Of a stretch of 14,350 nt of DNA, positions 6,673 to 13,090 are shown in pieces (position 1 is the first letter of the stretch; each line of letters starts with the position of its first letter). Below the pieces are notes generated by a model. The model had not been told where the DNA came from and ran no database searches. It worked only from the letters and a program-made list of their open reading frames with translations. Source of the DNA: Dehalococcoidia bacterium. Lineage in GTDB: Bacteria > Chloroflexota > Dehalococcoidia > GIF9 > AB-539-J10. The stretch spans positions 1-14,350 of the forward strand of contig JAOUDT010000009.1 of assembly GCA_029859145.1 (NCBI GenBank). The letters are read 5' to 3'. A program made the translations under genes and the position numbers.

Positions 6673-8055
6673 ATGATGGACTTGTTTTTCAAGCCGAGAT
6701 CCGTGGCAGTCCTCGGTGCCAGCGGAACTCCCGGAAAGCTGGGCTACGTAATCATAAAGAATATCGCCGATAGCGATTTTGCCGGACAGGTCTATCCAGT
6801 CAATCCGAAATCAGACGAGATATTAGGATACAAGGTGTACCGCTCTGTAACGGAGATACCTGGTGACGTCGACCTGGTTGTCACAGCCCTTCCGACCCCA
6901 AAGCTGACTGTCGAAGCGATGGAACAGTGTGCCCAAAAAGGGGCTAAAGCAGTCATTATCGAGTCCGCCGGATTTGCTGAAATAGGCGGGGAGGGCAAAG
7001 TTATCCAGCAGCAAATCGTTGATATCGCCAAAAAGAATGGTATCCGAGTCATGGGACCAAACTGCTCCGGCATCGTCTCTCGCGATATCGTAACCTCCAT
7101 TTATCCGATGACCAAAAAGGTCCCCAGGGGTAACGTGGTGCTTATCGGCCAATCAGGTCTGTTGGCGGCTGGGATGACTTCCGATATGGTGGAAAATGAA
7201 AGTTTGAATATAAATAAAGTGTGTTCCATTGGCAACAAATGCGACGTGAATGAAAACGACTTGCTGGAATACTTCGGTAATGACGATACTGTCGAAGTCA
7301 TTTCAATGTACTTGGAAACTGTTACCGATGGAAGGAATCTGACCAGGATCGCCAAGAAAGTGGCAGGCAAGAAACCGGTTATTTTTCTCAGCGGAGGTCG
7401 CACAGAAGCTGGTGCCAGAGCAGCCATGAGTCATACGGGCAGCATCGCCAGCAACGCCAGGATTGTGGAAGCGGCAATCAAACAGACGGGTATGATCATG
7501 GCTGACGATTTTGCAGAATTGAAGGATTTCGCCAAGGTTTTTTCTACCCAGCCACTTCCCAAGGGCAACCGCATCGCAGTGATCACTCTGGCCGGAAGCG
7601 TCGGCGTCGTTGTTTCTGATCTGTCTACGAGCTTTGGTCTGGTGCTCCCCAAGTTGACTGCGGAAACAACTGAGAAACTCAAGGACATGTTCGAGACGCC
7701 CATATCAAACCCAATTGACTTGTATTTCTCCGTAACCAAGATTGGCTTTACCAGAACCCTGGAAACCACTTTCCCTGACGCCTTCAGGGATCCAAACATA
7801 GACGCAGCGGTAATCATTCTGGCCGGTTTCGAATATACAGAGGAAGCCGTTCAGAAGAAAATCATTCAGAAGATTGTCCAAGATGTTGGAAAGCCGGTGG
7901 TCATCTGCGTGATTGTAGGATACAATAAATACAAAAACATTATAATGGATGAAATGGGAAAGGACCTACCGGTATTTCCTTCTTTGATCTCCGGGGTGAA
8001 AGCCCTGAGCAAACTGTGCGAGTACAGCATGCGGAAACGCAGGCAATCTGTCTAA
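6673..8055 (+). CDS. acdA: ADP-forming acyl-CoA synthetase, alpha subunit (CoA-binding)
   Basis: CoA-binding and phosphohistidine subunit that pairs with the beta subunit upstream. Its 460 residues match separate archaeal alpha subunits. A Rossmann-type CoA-binding domain begins at GASGTPGKLG (about 15-24); MGPNCSGI (127-134) and IGQSGLLAAG (158-167) mark the succinyl-CoA-synthetase-like ligase domain, and SHTGS carries His254, exactly where the phosphorylated alpha histidine lies in characterised ACD enzymes. The second flavodoxin-like domain includes ITLAGSVGVVVSD and ISNPIDLY. ATGs at 6673 and 6676 are both possible; a GAAGGA element lies upstream. In fermenting organisms the enzyme usually works towards acid and ATP, giving substrate-level phosphorylation; the reverse direction would activate the imported or ring-cleaved acid. 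Which holds here cannot be told from sequence. Confidence 0.92.
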   Translation: MMDLFFKPRSVAVLGASGTPGKLGYVIIKNIADSDFAGQVYPVNPKSDEILGYKVYRSVTEIPGDVDLVVTALPTPKLTVEAMEQCAQKGAKAVIIESAGFAEIGGEGKVIQQQIVDIAKKNGIRVMGPNCSGIVSRDIVTSIYPMTKKVPRGNVVLIGQSGLLAAGMTSDMVENESLNINKVCSIGNKCDVNENDLLEYFGNDDTVEVISMYLETVTDGRNLTRIAKKVAGKKPVIFLSGGRTEAGARAAMSHTGSIASNARIVEAAIKQTGMIMADDFAELKDFAKVFSTQPLPKGNRIAVITLAGSVGVVVSDLSTSFGLVLPKLTAETTEKLKDMFETPISNPIDLYFSVTKIGFTRTLETTFPDAFRDPNIDAAVIILAGFEYTEEAVQKKIIQKIVQDVGKPVVICVIVGYNKYKNIIMDEMGKDLPVFPSLISGVKALSKLCEYSMRKRRQSV

Positions 8056-8064
8056 GGGGGGTAT

Positions 8065-8832
8065 ATGGCCTACCAGAATATTGTTTTCGAAAAGGAACAG
8101 AGCATCGCCATCATTACTTTCAACCGACCGGATGCGATGAATGCCCTGAACAATCAGACCCGGGCCGAATTTGCCGCGGCCATAGCCGAGGTGGCAGCCG
8201 ACGACGGGATCAAGGTACTGATTCTCACCGGAAGCGGCAAGGCTTTTGTGGCCGGCAGCGACATAAAGGAGTTCAGCCAGACCACACCCTATGTCGCTCA
8301 TAATATTCAGCGCCTGGGCGAGATGGTCGAAAAGCTGGAAAAACCTGTTATTGCGGCAGTGAACGGGTTTTGTTTGGGGGGCGGCAATGAGATTGCCATG
8401 GCTTGCGACATCATTATCGCCTCGGAAAAGGCCAAATTCGGCCAGCCCGAGATCAATATCGGCATCATTCCCGGCGGAGGCGCCACCCAGCGCCTGCCGC
8501 GCCTGATAGGTGTGGGCAAGGCCAAGGAACTGATCTACACGGGGGATATCATCAGCGCCGAACAGGCTGACCGCCTGGGCCTGGTCAACCGGGTGGTGCC
8601 CATGGACGAACTGATGCCGGTGGCCAAGGAATTGGCCAAAAAAATCGCCGCCAGGAGCGCTGCGGCCCTCAAGCTGGCTAAAACTGCTATCAACCGCGGC
8701 ATGCAAACAAATCTGGAAAGTGGCCTGAAATATGAATATGAACTCTACAGCCTTGCTTTGAGCCTGGAAGACAAGGCGGAGGGGGTCAACGCTTTCCTGG
8801 AGAAGAGAGCTCCCAAGTTTGTCGGTCACTAG
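8065..8832 (+). CDS. Enoyl-CoA hydratase/isomerase (crotonase family)
   Basis: Cytoplasmic crotonase-fold enzyme of 255 residues, the normal size. Both acid/base glutamates of true enoyl-CoA hydratases are present: E109 in GGGNEIAMACD and E129 in GQPEINIG, the latter followed by IIPGGGATQRLPR. The oxyanion-hole segments are AGSDIKEF (63-70) and the GGG at 105-107. Having both glutamates favours hydration of a trans-2-enoyl-CoA (or dehydration of a 3-hydroxyacyl-CoA) over an isomerase or a ring hydrolase. The start has a strong GGGGGG-type ribosome site and lies 9 bp after the acdA stop, so it belongs to the same transcript. In context it would process a beta-oxidation-type intermediate before the thiolase-fold enzyme. 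Its wobble positions look GC-rich relative to acdA. Confidence 0.92.
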   Translation: MAYQNIVFEKEQSIAIITFNRPDAMNALNNQTRAEFAAAIAEVAADDGIKVLILTGSGKAFVAGSDIKEFSQTTPYVAHNIQRLGEMVEKLEKPVIAAVNGFCLGGGNEIAMACDIIIASEKAKFGQPEINIGIIPGGGATQRLPRLIGVGKAKELIYTGDIISAEQADRLGLVNRVVPMDELMPVAKELAKKIAARSAAALKLAKTAINRGMQTNLESGLKYEYELYSLALSLEDKAEGVNAFLEKRAPKFVGH

Positions 8833-8867
8833 CAGCATTCTCTGTATATCAACGAGGAGGAAAAAGA

Positions 8868-9302
8868 ATGGGAAACACGAAGAACATGGTGGCTCGGATA
8901 CCGAATTTGGTAGACTGGTCCACCGGTGAAGTCAGATTGATGAGTGCAAAATGCAACTCCTGCGGAACCTACTTCTTTCCAAAGGAGCATTATCAACATC
9001 GCCCCGGCTGCTCAAGAGAGGGTGTGGAAGATGGTTTGCTTCCCAATAAGGGTAAGCTGGCAAGCTATACCGTTCAGTACTATCCCTGTCCCCCACCGTT
9101 CAAAACTGAGAAAAACATCACCCCCTACGGTATCGGTCTTGTTGAGTTTGAAAACGAAAAAATACAGGTTGCCGGCATCATCACAGATACTGACCTGAAG
9201 TCTCTTAAACTGGGGATGGAAATGGAAACGACCACTCTAACGATGTTTACCAACGAAGAAAAACAGGAAGTAGTTACCTGGGCGTTTCGCGCTGTTAAAT
9301 AA
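8868..9302 (+). CDS. DUF35-type zinc-ribbon/OB-fold protein (thiolase partner)
   Basis: Small partner protein (144 residues) of the thiolase-fold enzyme encoded next. The N-terminal part is a rubredoxin-like zinc ribbon with CNSC (Cys29, Cys32) and a second knuckle that has only Cys48: the residue expected as the fourth ligand is Glu51 (CSREG). His41 or His44 might substitute. From about residue 58 an OB-fold follows (GKLASYTVQYYP, ITPYGIGLVEFE, VAGIITD, LGMEMET). Family members are known as BbsA, partner of the thiolase BbsB in anaerobic toluene degradation, as the scaffold between archaeal acetoacetyl-CoA thiolase and HMG-CoA synthase, and as the ChsH2 domain that activates the aldolase Ltp2. 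The start has an AGGAGG site. A stable complex with the next gene product is very likely. Confidence 0.87.
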   Translation: MGNTKNMVARIPNLVDWSTGEVRLMSAKCNSCGTYFFPKEHYQHRPGCSREGVEDGLLPNKGKLASYTVQYYPCPPPFKTEKNITPYGIGLVEFENEKIQVAGIITDTDLKSLKLGMEMETTTLTMFTNEEKQEVVTWAFRAVK

Positions 9303-9339
9303 GATATACAACGAAAGACTATAGGAGAGGATAATCAAA

Positions 9340-10521
9340 ATGAGAGACGTATATGTTATTGGAACCGGGATACACCCCTGGGAGGGGTTCTCCGAGAAGG
9401 TCTTCGCCGATTTCGCGGCAGTGGCCGTTGGCCGTGCCCTGAAAGACGCTGAAATCGAATGGAAGAAGATTCAGTCCATCATGGCCGGGATTTTTATTTA
9501 CGGAGGAAATGCCGGTCACCTCTCCGGCCAGTATCTGGAAAGCATCTTCGGCGAAACCGGTGTGCCGGTAGTAAATGTCTACAACGCCTGCGCTACCGGC
9601 TCTGCCGCCATTAGAATGGCGTTCAACAGCGTCGCTGCCGGCGAGGCCGATACCGCCCTGGCTTTTGGCGCCGACGTATCACCCAAAGGTTTCCTGACCG
9701 CCAAATCGGACAATGCCGTCCAGGACAGGGACGTAATCAGATGGAAGATGACTGCCATGCCTAATCCTGTTTACTGGGCACTGGAATGCAGGAAAAGAAT
9801 GGCCAAATACGATACTACCGAAGAGGACCTGGCACAGGTGAAGGTCCTGATGAGTGAGTATGGCTCCAAGAATCCGGACGCTCGCTTTAAGAAGGCTTAC
9901 AGCCTGGATGAGGTGTTGAAATCTGCTTATGTTTGTGATCCCCTGAGACTGTATGAGATTTGCCCGGTGAGTACCGGTGCTGCGGCTGTTATTGTTACGG
10001 CGGACAAAGAATTGATCCGTAAGGCCGACAGGCCGGTGAAGATTAATGCAACCACTATGGGAAGCTCTATGTATGGCGATCCGACCATACGTATTTCCGC
10101 TCTGTCTTGCCCGGCCGTTCCTGAGGCCCCTATGCTGAGCGAAAGCTACTCTGCTTCACGCCAAGCCTACGAGAAATCCGGCATGGGCCCGCAGGACGTA
10201 GACTTGCTGGAACTCCCCGACAACAGCTCCTGGCATTACCTGGTGTATCTGGAAGTATGCGGCTTCTGCAAGGAGGGCGAAGCAGAGAAGATGCTGCGCG
10301 ACGGCGAGACCAGAATCGGCGGCAAAGTAGCGGTCAACCCCAGCGGTGGATTTTCTTCGCATGGCGAGGCGCTCTCAGCTCAGGCAATCTGGCAGGTTAT
10401 CGAGTGTGCCAGTCAGCTGAGAGGAAGGTGCGGTCCGCGCCAGGTAGAGAATCCTAAAGTGGCTATGGCCCAGACCTACGGCCTGATGGGCAACAGCGGC
10501 ACCACCATCTTGAGCGTCTAA
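9340..10521 (+). CDS. Thiolase-fold acyltransferase or aldolase (SCP-x/lipid-transfer type)
   Basis: Thiolase-superfamily enzyme of 393 residues, preceded by GGAGAGG, 37 bp after the DUF35 gene. The nucleophile is present: Cys84 in NACATGSAA. Other thiolase motifs are altered. The usual GHPxGA is replaced by NPSGGFSSHGEALSAQA (His341), and the C-terminal CxGxG motif reads TYGLMGNSG, without the second catalytic cysteine. These traits belong to the SCP-x/lipid-transfer branch whose members work with DUF35 proteins: BbsB cleaves benzoylsuccinyl-CoA thiolytically, whereas Ltp2 is a retro-aldolase on a steroid side chain. The retained Cys84 favours acyl transfer or thiolysis of a bulky 3-oxoacyl-CoA. 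It ends the rightward operon. Fold and partner are sure; the reaction is not. Confidence 0.85.
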   Translation: MRDVYVIGTGIHPWEGFSEKVFADFAAVAVGRALKDAEIEWKKIQSIMAGIFIYGGNAGHLSGQYLESIFGETGVPVVNVYNACATGSAAIRMAFNSVAAGEADTALAFGADVSPKGFLTAKSDNAVQDRDVIRWKMTAMPNPVYWALECRKRMAKYDTTEEDLAQVKVLMSEYGSKNPDARFKKAYSLDEVLKSAYVCDPLRLYEICPVSTGAAAVIVTADKELIRKADRPVKINATTMGSSMYGDPTIRISALSCPAVPEAPMLSESYSASRQAYEKSGMGPQDVDLLELPDNSSWHYLVYLEVCGFCKEGEAEKMLRDGETRIGGKVAVNPSGGFSSHGEALSAQAIWQVIECASQLRGRCGPRQVENPKVAMAQTYGLMGNSGTTILSV

Positions 10522-10538
10522 TGGATCATACCTCCGGT

Positions 10539-11312
10539 CTAAGCGACAGCAGTAAGCCCACCGTCAACATACAGAATTTGACCGGTGATAAAATCTGAAG
10601 CGTCTGAAGCCAGAAATACGCATACGCCCACCACATCCCTGGGCTGGCCCACCCGCTTCAACGGGACGTTGGCCAGGTATCTTTGTAGACGCTCGGGGTC
10701 CTGCAAGGTTCGTGCCGCCAGTTCTGTATATATCAAGGAAGGTGCAATAGCATTCACATTAATGTTATGGGGTGCCCATTCGGCAGCCAACGTCCTGGTG
10801 ATCATATCTACTGCACCTTTGGTAGCGCAATAGGCCTCGTTGCCGCCCCAGAGGGTGGCTCGTATGCCCCTGACCGAGGACAAATTGATGATTTTCCCTT
10901 TCCCTTTGCCAATCATCACTTTTCCAAACTCCCGGCAGGTCAACATCGTACCTTTAACGTTGACACCAAACATTAGCTCCCAGTCATCCACAGGAAATTC
11001 AGCAGCGGGCTTCTTGAGATTTACTCCCTGAGAATTTACCAGTATGTCAACCGTCCCGAATCTGGATACAACCCTTTCCGTCAATTGAGCTACACTCTGT
11101 TCGTTGGTCACGTCAACCTGGAATGCCACAACTTCTGATTTGCTTTCTGATTGAATCTGACGAGCGACTGCCTCCAGTTTTTGTATGTTGCGACTGGCGA
11201 TAGCCACCCTGCCACCCTGCTGAGCCAGTCCTGCCGCTATGAGTTCACCAATGCCACCTGCCCCCCCAATCACAACAGCCACCTTCCCATCCAGTCTAAA
11301 CATGTCCGACAT
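10539..11312 (-). CDS. Short-chain dehydrogenase/reductase, candidate ring reductase
   Basis: Classical SDR of 257 residues: cofactor loop GGAGGIG (16-22), NSQG at 93-96 (usually NNAG), structural Asn118, Ser146, and the catalytic Tyr161/Lys165 pair in YCATK. Arg41 at the end of the second strand (ASRN) suggests NADP(H). The C-terminal FITGQILYVDGG is typical of the gluconate-5-dehydrogenase/3-oxoacyl-ACP-reductase subgroup. The ATG at 11312 is chosen because AAGGAGG lies 9 nt upstream; the in-frame TTG at 11319-11321 abuts that site. It is the last gene of the leftward unit alpha2-beta2-cyclase-SDR. Phloroglucinol reductases are NADPH-dependent SDRs, so beside transhydroxylase-like genes this is a reasonable candidate for ring reduction, but a hydroxyacid dehydrogenase role is equally possible from sequence alone. 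Confidence 0.9.
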   Translation of the reverse strand: MSDMFRLDGKVAVVIGGAGGIGELIAAGLAQQGGRVAIASRNIQKLEAVARQIQSESKSEVVAFQVDVTNEQSVAQLTERVVSRFGTVDILVNSQGVNLKKPAAEFPVDDWELMFGVNVKGTMLTCREFGKVMIGKGKGKIINLSSVRGIRATLWGGNEAYCATKGAVDMITRTLAAEWAPHNINVNAIAPSLIYTELAARTLQDPERLQRYLANVPLKRVGQPRDVVGVCVFLASDASDFITGQILYVDGGLTAVA

Positions 11313-11321
11313 GGTATTCAA

Positions 11322-11328
11322 CCTCCTT
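11322..11328 (-). promoter_or_regulatory. Ribosome binding site that decides the SDR start
   Basis: On the minus strand AAGGAGG lies 9 nt before the ATG at 11312. The alternative in-frame TTG touches the site directly, which is too close, so the protein is taken to begin MSDMFRL. Confidence 0.7.
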
Positions 11329-11343
11329 CAACTGATGTAAACG

Positions 11344-12126
11344 CTACTCATCCACAATGGCGACTAATCGAACCAGTGAAGCCTCTCCACCCTGGAAACG
11401 GAGCGGAAAGCAAGCCAGAGTGCAGCGCTTGCCCGTGACTTCATCAATTTGACCGCCGGCGATCTCAATGCCAGGAATGCCGGCCTTGGCTAGTGCTAGA
11501 TGGGTAGGTTCATAAATCGGGAATTCCTCATCTGCGTCTTTGCCGGTTTCCTGCTTGTATTCATCCCACAAATTCGGTGCCCATTTCTTCAACGGGGTGT
11601 GAGCCAGCGGATGATCCGTTGCTCCTCCATCGATGGCAACAGCTTTTACCTCATGCTCGACAAACCAATCAGCTGCCTCGGTATAGAAACCCGGGAAATG
11701 ATTGAAGAAAACATAACCATAGGTCGGGAAATACTTATGCCAACCGGTATTGACGACAACGAAATCGCCTTTCTTAATCTTGGGTTTGGCGTTATCCAGG
11801 TCTTTCTTGCCGATGACATCCCACTTTTTGAGGTATCTCATGTCGACGACCACGCCTTCCCCATAGCAGCTCGACAGGGGTATTTTGTCAACGGACAAAC
11901 CGCCCTCGAGAACGTGCAATGGGGCATCCATGTGGGTGGAAGCATGCATCTTGGTCTTGATGACGGTGGTCATCTTGTTAACACGTCCTCTTTTGGGATC
12001 GCCGGGGAAGGTGGCATACTCGGGGAACGTGACCCTGGTCACCTCAGTATCGTACATTACAGGCCAGGGCCAGAGCGGGATGCCAGAATAGAAGGGTTGA
12101 GTCAGATCATAGAACTTTTGAGCCAT
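11344..12126 (-). CDS. Cyclase-family metal-dependent hydrolase
   Basis: Member of the cyclase/kynurenine-formamidase-like family (Pfam 'Cyclase'), 260 residues, cytoplasmic. The metal site is HASTHMDAPLH: His61, His65, Asp67 and His71, matching the HxGTHxDxxxH pattern with Ser for Gly. Later family features are AIDGGATDHPL (165-174), PTHLALAKAGIPGIE with His209, and Glu221 close to the metal. An AAGGAGG site precedes the ATG. It stands 31 bp upstream of the SDR and 94 bp downstream of beta-2, in the same direction. Known members hydrolyse amides, lactones and cyclic 1,3-diketones; an enzyme that opens the reduced ring of dihydrophloroglucinol to 3-hydroxy-5-oxohexanoate would suit this neighbourhood. 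That substrate is inferred from context; arylformamidase or a cyclic amide hydrolase remain alternatives. Confidence 0.9.
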   Translation of the reverse strand: MAQKFYDLTQPFYSGIPLWPWPVMYDTEVTRVTFPEYATFPGDPKRGRVNKMTTVIKTKMHASTHMDAPLHVLEGGLSVDKIPLSSCYGEGVVVDMRYLKKWDVIGKKDLDNAKPKIKKGDFVVVNTGWHKYFPTYGYVFFNHFPGFYTEAADWFVEHEVKAVAIDGGATDHPLAHTPLKKWAPNLWDEYKQETGKDADEEFPIYEPTHLALAKAGIPGIEIAGGQIDEVTGKRCTLACFPLRFQGGEASLVRLVAIVDE

Positions 12127-12220
12127 TTGTTTCCTCCTTTACTACTTGTTTACTAGATAGAATACAGGACTCAGTAATGGGCATAAGAAATATGGCCTGC
12201 TTCAATCAACCGACGAAGTG

Positions 12221-13084
12221 CTATCTATCTTTTCCCGTTGTCTTGCTCATCAATATCTCACCGAGATAAGTATCGATGCTGGTCTTGACCTTTACCTTCT
12301 TAGCACTATAACCACTATGTTCAATGAACACCGTATAGTCTTTGTCCGCATCCAATTCCTCAAACTCAAACTCCCCATAATTATCCGTCCTTGTTACCTT
12401 GTCAGCGTTGCCTTTACTGGATAATGTCACCTTCACACCCACAGCACATTCATCTTTCCTATCTCGGAAAACAACTTCTCCAGCAACAAACCTCCTGGGC
12501 AATCCCATATATTTCACGTTTGGCGCCAGCCCATACTCAGGATGCAGCACTTCCAGCCTACCCTTTGCAGCCGCTATTATCTTCGATATTTCGCTATCAG
12601 GATCGTTGATATCACCGAAAACGAGCGCCTTCGTAGGACAAACTTCTACACATCTCGGCTCCTTCCAGCCTTGATCTAGCAGGTGGGCGCAGAAGGTACA
12701 CTTCTGGGAAATGTTTTTCTCCTCATTCCAGTATATGACCCGGTAGGGGCAAGCATTCACTATCTGCTTCTGCCCTTCTGCCTTTTCCGGGTCTATGATC
12801 ACTACGCCGTCTGCCCTGCGGTAGACAGCGCCGTTAAGGGCTGCCTCAATGCAGGGGGCATTTTCACACTGCATACAGGGTATAGGAGTATAAGCGACTT
12901 TCACCTTTGGATACTGCCCACGTTCCCTCTCAATTATTTGCATCCAGAATTGCCCGCTGTATGGTTGTGCAGCGGAATAGCCGGGATAGTCATTGCCGCA
13001 AAATTCGTCCCGACAGGCCAGAAAACAGTTATAGCAGCCATTACACCTGGTGACATCGATTATCATTCCATATTTCTTGGCCAT
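12221..13084 (-). CDS. Transhydroxylase-type iron-sulfur beta subunit, copy 2 (complete)
   Basis: Complete 287-residue paralogue of the beta subunit at the left edge. Cluster cysteines: CxxCxxCxxxC at 14-24, CMQCENAPC, one in NACPYR, then CTFC and RCVEVCP. As in copy 1 the usual fourth ferredoxin motif is dismantled, leaving 12 ligands for three [4Fe-4S] clusters. An extra Cys (DEFCGN) is unlikely to be a ligand. After IGLP-like YMGLPRRF the chain continues into a beta-rich domain of about 80 residues (VKVTLSSKG, DNYGEFEFEELD, YTVFIEHSGY), resembling a transthyretin/CnaB or carboxypeptidase-regulatory fold; TthS of Pelobacter also ends in a small beta-barrel. A GGGAGG lies upstream overlapping the alpha-2 end, and the ATG is 6 bp after the alpha-2 stop. 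It should form the electron-transfer half of the alpha-2 enzyme. Confidence 0.88.
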   Translation of the reverse strand: MAKKYGMIIDVTRCNGCYNCFLACRDEFCGNDYPGYSAAQPYSGQFWMQIIERERGQYPKVKVAYTPIPCMQCENAPCIEAALNGAVYRRADGVVIIDPEKAEGQKQIVNACPYRVIYWNEEKNISQKCTFCAHLLDQGWKEPRCVEVCPTKALVFGDINDPDSEISKIIAAAKGRLEVLHPEYGLAPNVKYMGLPRRFVAGEVVFRDRKDECAVGVKVTLSSKGNADKVTRTDNYGEFEFEELDADKDYTVFIEHSGYSAKKVKVKTSIDTYLGEILMSKTTGKDR

Positions 13085-13090
13085 TTGACG

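Noticed and set aside
7966..8838. Long open frame (290 codons) on the minus strand
   Set aside because: It lies wholly antisense to the enoyl-CoA hydratase and the end of acdA, has low-complexity, non-family sequence and no ribosome site; it is an antisense effect of GC-rich codons.
10522..10538. Search for a bidirectional terminator between the convergent genes
   Set aside because: Only 17 bp are available and no stem with a T-run is visible; the transcripts probably overlap into the opposing genes.
12127..12220. Possible internal promoter before the cyclase gene
   Set aside because: The TTGATT/TTATGC-like pair is poor and the gene is in line with the upstream beta-2; no convincing boxes.
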